Shown here: positions 24,629 to 33,285 of the stretch, in pieces
Numbering within the stretch: the stretch's first letter is position 1
Layout of the letters: every line of letters begins with the position of its first letter
Origin: Flavobacterium sp. 245
GTDB taxonomy: Bacteria > Bacteroidota > Bacteroidia > Flavobacteriales > Flavobacteriaceae
Assembly (NCBI RefSeq): GCF_004362055.1
Contig: NZ_SNXB01000007.1
Location: 62,001 to 126,000 of the forward strand
DNA length: 64,000 nt
Reading direction: 5' to 3'
Notes under the pieces: generated by a model
Told to the model about the DNA's origin: nothing
Seen by the model: the letters and a program-made list of their open reading frames with translations, nothing else
The model's database searches: none
Made by a program: the position numbers and the translations under genes

Positions 24629-24847
24629 TAACCGCAAAGAACGCAAGGTTTTTTACCTTAGATGTGCTCAGTAAAAGCAAAGTTCGCAAAGCTAAATGGA
24701 TAAAGCTTTGCGGACTTTGTTGCTTAAATTTGCTCGCAAAGACGCAGAGTCGCAAAGATTATAAAAACTTTGCGACTCTGCGTCTTTGCGAGATTAAAAG
24801 AAAACTTTGCGTGCTTTGCGTAAATCTTATCGTTGTTTGCGGTTAAA
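24629..24847. repeat. Intergenic nested repeat (aaccgcaaag family), tandem copy A
   Basis: Begins taaccgcaaagaacgcaagg and ends tttgcggttaaa. Inside is a second dyad around 24730-24794 (ctcgcaaagacgcagagtcg against cgactctgcgtctttgcgag). A near-identical second copy lies at 25052-25261. Confidence 0.88.
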
Positions 24848-24883
24848 ATCAATTAATACTTGTTGGAACTTGGAATTTTAATT

Positions 24884-25019
24884 TAGTCCTACGGGACAAT
24901 TTATAAATGTTATTCTAAAATTTTCTACCAATATAAAACCTCTCCGAGGTAAACTCCGTTAGAAGTAAAATATTGGTAGGAAAAATATATGTCCAAATTA
25001 AATTTTCCTGTAGGGACTA
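24884..25019. repeat. Dyad element between the two tandem copies
   Basis: Outer arms tagtcctacgggaca (24884-24898) and tgtagggacta (25009-25019), inner arms tttctaccaatat (from about 24921) and atattggtagga (from about 24970), and a small centre tctccgaggt. It differs from the flanking repeats. With them it fills the whole 638-base gap, so no gene is seen there. Confidence 0.75.
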
Positions 25020-25051
25020 TATTTTTAAATAAAGTGTGAAATGATTAGACT

Positions 25052-25261
25052 TTAACCACAAAGAACGCAAGGTTTTTTTATATTAGTTGTACCCAATAAA
25101 CATAAAGATAAATCTATAAAGCTTTGCGGACTTTGTTGCTTAAATCTGCTCGCAAAGACGCAGCGTCACAAAGATTATAAAAACTTTGCGACTCTGCGTC
25201 TTTGCGAGATTAAAAAAACATAGCGTGCTCTGCGTAAATCTTAGCGCTCTTTGCGGTTAAA
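25052..25261. repeat. Intergenic nested repeat (aaccgcaaag family), tandem copy B
   Basis: Same order and orientation of sub-blocks as 24629-24847, including gctttgcggactttgttgct, gctcgcaaagacgcag, aaaaactttgcgactctgcg and the closing tttgcggttaaa. It touches the stop codon of the metallophosphoesterase gene. Confidence 0.88.
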
Positions 25262-27199
25262 TCACTTCAAACTTTTAACCTCACCACTTTTCAAATCAAC
25301 AGTAAAATGATCTGCCGGAACTTCATGCATAAATTTATTGAAGATGGTAAAAAATAATTTCATCTGTTTTTTCAAAAGTGTATCGTTTGAAGCATCTTTA
25401 CTTTCTAACAACATTTTCGACAACGCTCTATATTGTTTTGCTCTTTCCAAACCAACATCGGCAAGAGCCAATTCATCGGCACTTCTAAAACGGTAAAAAT
25501 CAATTAAAAGGTCATTTCCTGTCCAATTGAAATCTTCTTTTTTAAGGTTATTTTGAATCAATATTTGCTCCGATTTTGCTTCGGCCTCGCTCCATTCTCT
25601 TTGAAACTGTGCTTTGTTTTTCAGAATAAAATCAAAATCTTTATTGGATTCGATAGTTGCTAAAACCAATAAATCCCGAGCCGAAACAGTCAGAATAAAA
25701 GAAGCAAAATCAGAAGGCCAATCGTCTTTTAAAAAACGAAGACGCACCAATTCTTTCAAATGGAAATCGGTAAAATCATGGTAATTTTTAGTTTTCAGAA
25801 TAGCAATATTCCAAATGTCCTTTGTGTTTTGACTTTCTAAAAACTGATATTCCAATTTATACAAATCAAAAAGCTCATCGAATCTTGGAACATCATCAAT
25901 TGTAATCGTTTGAATGTCGACAAGATTATCTTTTTTGATCGTCAATAATTTATAAGCCGGAATATAAGCAGCAAGTGAAGGCGTTTGAATATTGACTAAA
26001 GTATTCCCCTTTGCCGTCGTGCGCATTCCTGTATCGTTGATATGCATATGGCCTCCAAAATGAATTTTCAATCCGGCATCGGCAAAAACCTGTGCTACTT
26101 CTTCCACTGGCACTCTGTTCAACTGCCATTTGTTAGGACCTAATAATTCTTTAATTTCTGCGGAAGCGTCATCATTAAAATCAATCATCGGAAAATGGCT
26201 GAAAGCAACTAAAGTTTTTCCGCGAAGTTTGGCTTCCGCCGAAATATCCTGAACCCATTTTATAAGATGTTTTTTATTAGAAAGGACATTATTATAACCG
26301 GTACTCGCTTCCGAATAACTTTTAGAATCTTTAGGATCGCCATCGATTTTCTTCGGAATATAGACATTCCCGTCAATCGCCATTAACCACAGTCCGTCGA
26401 TTGGTTCTACGACATAACTTACATCTGGAACCTCAAATCCAGGTTCAACATTATAGACTCTTTTAGATAATTGTGAACCTTCAACGGCTTTTTTAAAATC
26501 GTAATTCTGGGAAGTGTAATTAGCGAAAGGAGTCGACCAAAACTTGTATTTTTTATTTGGATAAAAACCGAAATTTTTAAGATCTTCTGTAATGCCAAAA
26601 TAACCCATTTTAGCAATATCGGCTGTTATGACAACTGGCTGTTCGATATTCATGTTTGGCTTATACATGCCGTCTTTGCTAAAAATGGGTTGGCTTTTTC
26701 CTTCTTTTCCTAAAAAATCTTCTTTACCCGATTCCTGAGCAAATGGTCCAACCGGATCATGGTTTCCGGTGGTTATAAAAAATTCAATATCATATTTTTT
26801 TTTGTACTGATCTAAAATTTTCTGCAATCCACGCACGTGTATTGGCTGTCCGTCATCAGTATAATCGCCTGGAAGCGCAACGTATTTTATCTTTCTTTTT
26901 GCAATATCTTCAAGAGCGGCGATGAAGGCAAAATAATTTTCATTGAAAATTCTCGTCGAATGTAACTGCGAAGCCATCGTTCTTATTAACGCATATTTTC
27001 CGGTTTTGGTATTCAAAATTCCTTTAAAATCGTTATCTGAGAATGTTCCGAACAAATCCTGCAAATGAACATCAGATAAAAAAGCGACTTGAACACCTTC
27101 TAGATTCTTAGTTTTTTGTGCTGAAATAGTATAATTGAAGAGAATAAAAAAGAATGCAACAAACCAGCTTTTATAGTGGAGAAAAGTTTTAAAATTCAT
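25262..27199 (-). CDS. Secreted calcineurin-like metallophosphoesterase
   Basis: A 645-residue exported protein (signal ending in TISAQ). The N-terminal two-thirds carry the metallophosphoesterase motifs in order: FLSDVHL (Asp-x-His), LPGDYTDDG (GD), TTGNHDP (GNHD), FSHFPM and FGGHMHIND (GHxH). The C-terminal 200 residues are helical and without known motifs. It should hydrolyse a phosphomonoester or phosphodiester outside the cytoplasm. Its gene converges with that for the phospholipase C across a repeat-filled gap; together they could remove and break down phosphate-containing lipid or sugar groups. The substrate is not readable from the sequence. Confidence 0.87.
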   Translation of the reverse strand: MNFKTFLHYKSWFVAFFFILFNYTISAQKTKNLEGVQVAFLSDVHLQDLFGTFSDNDFKGILNTKTGKYALIRTMASQLHSTRIFNENYFAFIAALEDIAKRKIKYVALPGDYTDDGQPIHVRGLQKILDQYKKKYDIEFFITTGNHDPVGPFAQESGKEDFLGKEGKSQPIFSKDGMYKPNMNIEQPVVITADIAKMGYFGITEDLKNFGFYPNKKYKFWSTPFANYTSQNYDFKKAVEGSQLSKRVYNVEPGFEVPDVSYVVEPIDGLWLMAIDGNVYIPKKIDGDPKDSKSYSEASTGYNNVLSNKKHLIKWVQDISAEAKLRGKTLVAFSHFPMIDFNDDASAEIKELLGPNKWQLNRVPVEEVAQVFADAGLKIHFGGHMHINDTGMRTTAKGNTLVNIQTPSLAAYIPAYKLLTIKKDNLVDIQTITIDDVPRFDELFDLYKLEYQFLESQNTKDIWNIAILKTKNYHDFTDFHLKELVRLRFLKDDWPSDFASFILTVSARDLLVLATIESNKDFDFILKNKAQFQREWSEAEAKSEQILIQNNLKKEDFNWTGNDLLIDFYRFRSADELALADVGLERAKQYRALSKMLLESKDASNDTLLKKQMKLFFTIFNKFMHEVPADHFTVDLKSGEVKSLK

Positions 27200-27314
27200 A
27201 ATGGAAATCAGATTTTGGGGCGTTTAAAATAACTGCACAATTTTAGGCATTAAAACCTGAAGTATCTTTACCGTATTGTTACGGAATAATAATTTTTATT
27301 GCTTTGTTTAGGGC

Positions 27315-27473
27315 TTAACCGCTAAGTTCGCAAAGGTTTACACAATCCCGACAGCTATCAGGAGCAACGTTTTTTGCCACAGATTAAAAGGATTAAAATG
27401 ATTTTTTTAAATCTGCATAAATCCTTTAATCTGTGGTTTTATTTTTTCTAATCATAGCAAACTTAGCGGTTAA
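27315..27473. repeat. Nested intergenic repeat (aaccgctaag type)
   Basis: Outer arms ttaaccgctaagttcgc (27315 onward) and gcaaacttagcggttaa (to 27473) enclose ccacagattaaaaggatt against aatcctttaatctgtgg, plus cccgacagctatcagg. Variant of the aaccgcaaag family. It fills the space upstream of the metallophosphoesterase gene. Confidence 0.8.
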
Positions 27474-27480
27474 AAAAAAT

Positions 27481-28119
27481 CTAAATCTTCAGCAAAGAGC
27501 GCAGCTCTTCATAATTATTAAAAAGTATCGCGCCTTCTTCTTCTAAATCTGAATTGTTATATCCATTTGCAAAACCGTACACTTTAAATCCACCGCTAAT
27601 TCCGGCTTTTACACCCGCTTTGCTGTCTTCCAAAACGATAGAATCTTCAACCTTAAAACCCATTTCTTTTGCTGCATACAAAAATATTCCTGGCTCTGGT
27701 TTCCAGCTGTTGATTTGGTACGAACTAAATATTTTATTTTCAAATTTGTCAAGCAAACCAGCCACTTCAAGATTGAGTCTTATTTTTTCAACCGGTCCGC
27801 TGGATGCTACACAATACGGAATCTTCAATTTTTCAATAAAATCAACAACGCCCTCCATAGGTTTAACCTGAGTTTTGAAAGCTTCAAAGCTTTTTTGACG
27901 GTAGTCTTCTTCAAAATTTTCAGGAAGTTTTTGATCAATTGCTTCTTCAATATGTCTGAAACAATCCTTTAAATTCCGGCCGTTAAAATTGCGGTAGGCA
28001 TCCTCAATTTTCATATCAAAACCATATTCTGATGCCATTTCGAGCAAAATTCCATTGCCAATTTTTTCTGTATCAACTAAAACTCCATCACAATCGAAAA
28101 TAATACATTTAACTTCCAT
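27481..28119 (-). CDS. HAD-superfamily phosphatase, beta-phosphoglucomutase-like
   Basis: A 212-residue cytoplasmic haloacid dehalogenase enzyme. Motif I is FDCDGVLVDTE (Asp9 nucleophile, Asp11 acid), motif II VASSGP, motif III with KPEPGIFLYA, motif IV VLEDSKAGVKAG. The alpha-helical cap between motifs I and II is the type seen in sugar phosphatases and beta-phosphoglucomutase. I start at ATG 28119; a longer frame adds 13 residues without family likeness. Substrate is likely a small phosphosugar but cannot be named. Confidence 0.88.
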   Translation of the reverse strand: MEVKCIIFDCDGVLVDTEKIGNGILLEMASEYGFDMKIEDAYRNFNGRNLKDCFRHIEEAIDQKLPENFEEDYRQKSFEAFKTQVKPMEGVVDFIEKLKIPYCVASSGPVEKIRLNLEVAGLLDKFENKIFSSYQINSWKPEPGIFLYAAKEMGFKVEDSIVLEDSKAGVKAGISGGFKVYGFANGYNNSDLEEEGAILFNNYEELRSLLKI

Positions 28120-28307
28120 ACTCTTTTTATGCTTTTTAATATAAAATGTAAAGTACAAATTAAAATAAATCCCAAAAGCACGGGCAATAACAAATTAACA
28201 GAAATTTGTACATTTTTATACCTACTAATGTATCAGCAATTACGATTTGCAACGTATCTTTATGACTTCAACTTTATTAACAGACCGAAAAATAAAAATT
28301 ACAAATT

Positions 28308-29477
28308 GTGAAAAAAAATCTTTTACTAACCGCCATTCTGGCAAGTAACTTCGCCCTTTATTCTCAAAATAAAACGATTACAATTACCAATACTTTAGCG
28401 ACTGACAGAGAATTTGAAACTGTTGAACTAACTAAAAAAATACTTGGCTTGCCTGCTACTGCAAAGCTTGAAAATTATATTGTTAAAGATATTGTTGCGA
28501 ATTCCCTTTTAGAAACGCAGACGGTCGATAATGACGGCGACGGAACTATGGATGTGCTTTTATTTCAGCCAAAAATCAAAGCAAAGTCAAAACAGAATTT
28601 TGAAGTTTTAGTAGGAACCAATCCTTCAGCATCACAAATAGCAAACTGTTATTCGCGTTTTGTGCCAGAACGAACAGATGATTATGCATGGGAAAACAAC
28701 AAAGTTGCTTTTAGGACTTATGGCCCTGTTGCTCAAAAAATGGTTGAAGACAAGGTTCCTGGAGGTACTTTAACGAGCGGAATAGATGCATGGCTAAAAA
28801 GAGTCGATTATCCTATTATCAACAAATGGTACGATAAAATGACTACGGGAAAAGGAACTTATCATAAAGATACTGGCGAAGGTTTGGATAATTTTCAGGT
28901 TGGAGATAGTCGCGGAATTGGTGGAATTGCTGTAAACGTAGATGGAAAATATTATTTTTCGAAGAATTTTATCAGCTGGAAAACCATTACAACAGGACCA
29001 ATCAGAACGAGTTTTATTTTGACTTATGCCGACTGGGATGCAAAAGGAAACAAGATAACCGAATCAAAATTAATCAGTCTCGATTTCGGAAGTTATCTTT
29101 CGCGTTATGAAACAACTATTACAGGAAGTAAAAATATTGCTGTTGGAATTACACTTCACGATAAAAAAGGAACTACTAGCACTAATTTAAAAAATGGGTG
29201 GCTAAGTTATTGGGAACCAATTGATGATTCTGAAATTGGAATGGGATTAGTGGCTCCAAAAAATACCATGACAAGTTTTGACAATCACGTTACAAATGAA
29301 AAAGAATTAAGCAATCTGTACGGAAATATCTCGCTCAAAAACGGGAAAGCAATTTACTATACTGGTTTTGGATGGAAAAAAGGAAGTCCGTTTCAAACCA
29401 AACAAGAATGGGAAACATATTTGACTTCTTTTGCTGAGAAAATAAATAATCCACTTGTTGTTAAAGTGAAGAAATAA
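28308..29477 (+). CDS. DUF4861-domain secreted protein
   Basis: A 389-residue exported protein (signal MKKNLLLTAILASNFALYSQ with a GTG start at 28308) that matches the DUF4861 pattern: ITITNTLATDREFETVEL, DGDGTMDVLLFQPKI, YGPVAQKMVEDKVPG, YHKDTGEGLDNFQVGDSRG and WLSYWEPIDDSEIGMGLVAP. This family is found in polysaccharide-utilisation loci of Bacteroidota and may be a lyase-like or accessory carbohydrate enzyme, but its activity is not established. Placement just before the uronate-degradation block supports a role with uronic-acid polymers. No partner gene is directly attached. Confidence 0.8.
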   Translation: MKKNLLLTAILASNFALYSQNKTITITNTLATDREFETVELTKKILGLPATAKLENYIVKDIVANSLLETQTVDNDGDGTMDVLLFQPKIKAKSKQNFEVLVGTNPSASQIANCYSRFVPERTDDYAWENNKVAFRTYGPVAQKMVEDKVPGGTLTSGIDAWLKRVDYPIINKWYDKMTTGKGTYHKDTGEGLDNFQVGDSRGIGGIAVNVDGKYYFSKNFISWKTITTGPIRTSFILTYADWDAKGNKITESKLISLDFGSYLSRYETTITGSKNIAVGITLHDKKGTTSTNLKNGWLSYWEPIDDSEIGMGLVAPKNTMTSFDNHVTNEKELSNLYGNISLKNGKAIYYTGFGWKKGSPFQTKQEWETYLTSFAEKINNPLVVKVKK

Positions 29478-29613
29478 TTTATCCATTTTTATCATTTCGA
29501 CTGAAAGGAGAAATCACACTAGTGAATCGACACAGATTGGTCATTGTGATTGGAAATTTACTTTGCGAGGGCTTCGACTTCGCTCAGCCTGACAATATAT
29601 AACAATAAAGTTT

Positions 29614-29740
29614 GTTATTTCGAGGAACGAGAACACAAGCTATAGCGAACTGGTGAAGCAATCTCCGCAAGTAGCTCCGTAAAGAAAGTCGCCAATCTTT
29701 GTAGAGCCACTTGCGGAGATTTCTCGTACCTCGAAATGAC
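29614..29740. repeat. Dyad repeat, cgaggaacgag family, copy 1
   Basis: Arms atttcgaggaacgaga and tctcgtacctcgaaat with gcaatctccgcaagt against acttgcggagatt inside. The rest of the 275-base gap (29478-29613) holds related fragments such as tcatttcgactgaaaggaga and gcttcgacttcgctcagcct. A related, more symmetrical copy is at 34519-34620. No gene is seen. Confidence 0.75.
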
Positions 29741-29752
29741 AAGATTGTGTTT

Positions 29753-30781
29753 TTACTTAACTTTCGAAGGAAAATAATTCTCTTTCAGAATAATTTCTAG
29801 GGGAATATAATGAACAGCTTCAACCGTTTCTTTAAGTACTAATTTCTTGTACAAGTAATTAATTCCCATATATCCTTGCTCCTCGGGTCTCTGATTAATA
29901 AGGAAATCAATTATGCCTTTGTTTAGGTATTCTATGTTATCTTTTAATAAATCGAACCCAATAATGCGAACTCCTTTTATATTATTTTCTTCTAAAAATC
30001 GGGCCACGATATAAGCTCTTGAATTGGGAACAAAAACGCTGTTAATGCCTTTAAACATTTCTAGACATAGCTGATCGATTCCCGAATCTTTAATAGTAAT
30101 TTCAGAAAATTTAAAATTGGTAAGTTCATCATGATCTTTAAAATACGAATAGAATCCGTCAATTCGCTGCAGATAAACTGATGTACTTTCAATCTCTCTG
30201 GCTATTTTAAAAATCAAAACCTGCCTTTCATTTTTTACTGCAAAACTAATCAGTCGTCCAGCCAGATAACCGCTCTGAAAAGCGTCCTGACCAACATATG
30301 CATGCTTGTTTTCTTCTGAAATATTAGAATCGATCATCACAACTGGAATATCTTTCTTTTCATATTCTTTCAAAAACCGAACCGAGTCTTCATAAAAAAT
30401 AGGCGCAAAAAGCAGTCCGTCACAATCAAACTTAATTACTTTTTCAATCTCTTTCTGAAAAGATTCTTTATTAAAATCGTAAAAAAAATAATCCAGCGCA
30501 ATCCCGAATTTCACAAATTCGGTTGCTGCTTTTTCTACTCCAGAAATCTGACTTTTCCAATATTCAAGATTTTCATATTTAGGCAAAAAAACAGCTATAC
30601 GAAACTTCTTATTCAATGCCAGATTACTCGCAAGAATATTTCGTTTGTAACCATATTGTTCAATAATGGCATTTACTTTGTCTACATTTTCCTGAGCAAC
30701 TTGTCCGCGGTTATGGATGATTCTGTCAACCGTTCCAGGTGATATATTTGCTAGTGCTGCTATTTCTTTTATCGTTATGAT
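29753..30781 (-). CDS. LacI-family regulator of the uronate operon, no canonical start codon
   Basis: A LacI/GalR repressor. The sugar-binding domain runs from about residue 60 to the end (KKFRIAVFLPKYENLEYW, YVGQDAFQSGYLAGRLI, GVRIIGFDLL). In the same frame upstream is an intact DNA-binding head: ITIKEIAALANISPGTVDRI and IHNRGQVAQENVDK. Yet between the preceding stop codon and this head there is no ATG, GTG or TTG. The family start would fall at ATC 30781 or ATA 30778. The first ordinary start, TTG at 30616, would remove the whole helix-turn-helix. Either a rare start codon is used or the start is mutated. It diverges from the yhcH-eda-SDR-uxuA operon and probably represses it. Confidence 0.88.
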   Translation of the reverse strand: MITIKEIAALANISPGTVDRIIHNRGQVAQENVDKVNAIIEQYGYKRNILASNLALNKKFRIAVFLPKYENLEYWKSQISGVEKAATEFVKFGIALDYFFYDFNKESFQKEIEKVIKFDCDGLLFAPIFYEDSVRFLKEYEKKDIPVVMIDSNISEENKHAYVGQDAFQSGYLAGRLISFAVKNERQVLIFKIAREIESTSVYLQRIDGFYSYFKDHDELTNFKFSEITIKDSGIDQLCLEMFKGINSVFVPNSRAYIVARFLEENNIKGVRIIGFDLLKDNIEYLNKGIIDFLINQRPEEQGYMGINYLYKKLVLKETVEAVHYIPLEIILKENYFPSKVK

Positions 30782-30850
30782 ATCGCTGATTTTTAAGTTA
30801 AAAATATTTATTAGCCACGTAAAATTATTATTATTTTCATCAAATATAAG

Positions 30851-30901
30851 TTGTTTTACTTAACTTTTTATATACATTTGTAAAATACCGTGTGCGTACA
30901 C
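30851..30901 (+). promoter_or_regulatory. Promoter and operator of the uronate operon
   Basis: ttg at 30851-30853 and TACATTTG at 30873-30880 are separated by 19 bases, an excellent Bacteroidota promoter. The expected start of transcription is near 30887. At 30890-30901 lies gtgtgcgtacac, a CG-centred dyad matching at 10 of 12 positions, exactly where a LacI-type repressor would block it. The remaining 320 bases to the first gene are AT-rich leader without a clear gene or riboswitch. Confidence 0.65.
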
Positions 30902-31223
30902 GCAAAAATACACAAATGATAAAAACAAAAGCTGTTTCTCGTATTTATTTTCCGTTTTAATCGTTCAAAAATTTAAAGTAAATTAAATATAAATAAAAAA
31001 TTAATAAATTAAAAACCAGCTTATTTTGGCATTTTATTTAAATAAAAACTTTAAATCTTTGTACAATATAATGAATACAGCTTCAATTGTTTAAACTAGC
31101 AATAAAAATCGGTTATAGTCATCAACATGACAACAAACAGCATAAACAACTAAAAACCAACAAATTAAAATATTTCATCTAAACAATCAATTAAATAAAA
31201 AACACCTCAAAAAACTAAATAAA

Positions 31224-31673
31224 ATGATAGTAGATTCATTACATAATGCGGCAAAATATCACAGTCTGCATCCAAATTTCAAAAAGGCTTTTGATTATGT
31301 AAATCAAAATGACATCAGCAAACTCGAAGAAGGAGTTTTGGAAATTTCAGAAGGATTGAAGCTAATCGTAATTGCAGGTCAAGGAACAACCAAAGAAGAA
31401 AGTATTAAAGGTTTTGAATGCCACGATAAAAACATTGACATTCAAATTTTAGTCAAAGGCCCAGAAACGTATGCATGGAAACCTAGAGAAAAATGTGTAA
31501 GCCCAAATGGGGATTATAATGACGAAAAAGACGTTCGTTTTTTTCACGATAAACCCGATATGTTTTTTCAATTGCAGGAAAAACAGTTTGCCATTTTGTT
31601 TCCAGAAGACGTTCATGCTGCAATGATTGGCGAAGGTTTACTGAAAAAACTTGTTTTTAAAGTAAAAATCTAA
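31224..31673 (+). CDS. YhcH/YjgK/YiaL family protein (cupin-like, DUF386)
   Basis: A 149-residue cytoplasmic protein of the YhcH family, a small beta-barrel associated with sugar-acid and sialic-acid catabolism; several relatives are thought to be anomerases or isomerases. Recognisable pieces are FKKAFDYV, LKLIVIAGQGTTKE, FECHDKNIDIQILVKGPE and FAILFPEDVHAAMI. First gene of a tight rightward operon: the aldolase gene follows after two bases. A helper role for uronate handling is likely, the exact reaction unknown. Confidence 0.87.
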   Translation: MIVDSLHNAAKYHSLHPNFKKAFDYVNQNDISKLEEGVLEISEGLKLIVIAGQGTTKEESIKGFECHDKNIDIQILVKGPETYAWKPREKCVSPNGDYNDEKDVRFFHDKPDMFFQLQEKQFAILFPEDVHAAMIGEGLLKKLVFKVKI

Positions 31674-31675
31674 AT

Positions 31676-32344
31676 ATGAGTTCCATTCAAAATTCAATAG
31701 AAATTATTGCGCAACAGGGAATGCTCCCTTTATATTTCAATTCAGATGAGAATATCAGCATTGAAGTGCTTCGCGCTTTATATAATGCAGGAATAAGAGC
31801 TGTAGAATATACTAATCGCGGTTCAGAAGCTTTAGTGAATTTCAAAAAAATGGTACAAATCAGAAATGCAGAAATGCCCGAAATGCTTTTAGGAATCGGA
31901 ACAATAAAAAACGAATCCCAAGCTAAGGATTTTCATGAGGGTGGTGCAGACTTTTTCATTAGCCCAGGTTTTGTTCCTGAAGTTGCCACTTTCTTAAAAA
32001 GCAAAAAGACACTTTACGCACCTGGATGCATGACGCCTACTGAAATTATCGCTGCAGAAAATGCTGGTGTTTCATTTATCAAGCTTTTTCCCGGAAATAT
32101 TCTTGGTCCGGACTTCATGAGCAGTATCAAAGATGTTTTTCCTAATTTAACCTTTATGGTAACCGGAGGTGTAGATACGACGCATGCTAGCATCGAAAGT
32201 TGGTTTTCTGCCGGTGTAGCTGCTGTTGGACTCGGCAGCAAACTGATCACAAAAAAACGCATGATTGAAGGTGATTATGCGACAATCGAAAATGAAACTA
32301 AAAAAGTACTGGACACTATTCAGACTTTAAGAAAACAATCATAA
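31676..32344 (+). CDS. eda: KDPG/KHG aldolase
   Basis: A 222-residue class I aldolase that splits 2-keto-3-deoxy-6-phosphogluconate to pyruvate and glyceraldehyde-3-phosphate, the last step of hexuronate breakdown. The Schiff-base lysine is Lys136 in FIKLFPGN; the catalytic Glu44 is in RAVEYTNRG. Other signatures are GIGTIKN, FFISPGF, APGCMTPTE and TGGVD. It is translationally close to the yhcH-like gene upstream (two bases) and the SDR gene downstream (five bases). A KDG kinase, needed to make its substrate, is not in this window. Confidence 0.95.
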   Translation: MSSIQNSIEIIAQQGMLPLYFNSDENISIEVLRALYNAGIRAVEYTNRGSEALVNFKKMVQIRNAEMPEMLLGIGTIKNESQAKDFHEGGADFFISPGFVPEVATFLKSKKTLYAPGCMTPTEIIAAENAGVSFIKLFPGNILGPDFMSSIKDVFPNLTFMVTGGVDTTHASIESWFSAGVAAVGLGSKLITKKRMIEGDYATIENETKKVLDTIQTLRKQS

Positions 32345-32349
32345 TTTAT

Positions 32350-33162
32350 ATGGACTCACTATTTAATTTAAAAGGAAAAATTGCACTTATAACAGGCGGT
32401 GCCGGCGTATTAGGAAGCAACTTTGCTAACGTTTTGGCTGAACAGGGCGTTATTGTCGGAATCGTTTCTCAATCACTTGAAAAAGCAGAAAGAACCGCAA
32501 AAAATATCGAACAGAATGGCGGACAAGCTTTTGCAGTACAAGCCAATGTTTTAAATAAAGAAGAGGTAGAAAAAATCAAAGATTATATTGTTGAAAAATA
32601 TGGCCGTCTGGATATTTTAATTAATGCTGCCGGCGGAAATATGCCGGGCGCTACTATTCAGCCAGATCAAGCGGTTTATGATATGAAAACGGAAGATTTA
32701 CAACAGGTTATCGACTTAAATATTATCGGGACAATGTTGCCTTCTCAGGTTTTTTCAGAACTTTTTGCAAAGCAGAAATCAGGAAACATTATCAATATTT
32801 CATCGGCATCTGCGCAAAGACCGCTAACTAGAGTTGTAGGTTATTCGGCTTCAAAAGCAGCAATAGATAATTTCACACAGTGGATGGCGGTTGAACTGGC
32901 TTCAAAATACGGCGAGGGAATTCGTGTAAATGCCATTTCGCCGGGATTCTTTATTGGCGAACAAAACCGCGCTTTACTGCTTACTCCAGAAGGAAAATTG
33001 ACACCGAGAGGCGAAAAAATTATTGGCCAGACTCCAATGGGAAGATTTGGAAAACCTGAAGATATTAACGGCGCGCTTTTATACTTATGCAGCGACATGT
33101 CAAAATTCGTAACAGGAACAGTATTAAAAGTGGATGGCGGTTTTGCTGCTGCGAGTATTTAA
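32350..33162 (+). CDS. SDR-family oxidoreductase, probable D-mannonate oxidoreductase
   Basis: A 270-residue short-chain dehydrogenase. The cofactor motif is ITGGAGVLGS, followed by NAAGG, the catalytic Ser in NIISSAS-type NISSASA, and Tyr/Lys in GYSASKAA. The C-terminal KFVTGTVLKVDGGFAAASI is typical. In Bacteroidota, SDR proteins placed between eda and uxuA reduce D-fructuronate to D-mannonate in place of the classical UxuB; that assignment here rests on position. A perfect 30-base inverted repeat separates it from uxuA. Confidence 0.85.
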   Translation: MDSLFNLKGKIALITGGAGVLGSNFANVLAEQGVIVGIVSQSLEKAERTAKNIEQNGGQAFAVQANVLNKEEVEKIKDYIVEKYGRLDILINAAGGNMPGATIQPDQAVYDMKTEDLQQVIDLNIIGTMLPSQVFSELFAKQKSGNIINISSASAQRPLTRVVGYSASKAAIDNFTQWMAVELASKYGEGIRVNAISPGFFIGEQNRALLLTPEGKLTPRGEKIIGQTPMGRFGKPEDINGALLYLCSDMSKFVTGTVLKVDGGFAAASI

Positions 33163-33173
33163 GACCTTTCGAG

Positions 33174-33265
33174 TTCCTGCAAGGTTTTCAAAACCTTGTA
33201 GGTCTAAAAATATACGTTTACATAAATTAAAAAATACCTACAAGGTTTTGAAAACCTTGCAGGAA
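33174..33265. repeat. Perfect 30-base inverted repeat between SDR gene and uxuA
   Basis: Arms 33174-33203 and 33236-33265 are exact complements. Each arm carries its own inner dyad (caaggtttt with caaaaccttg). This repeat type occurs within an operon and would form a large hairpin in the transcript. Confidence 0.9.
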
Positions 33266-33285
33266 TAAATCAAAAACATATTAAA

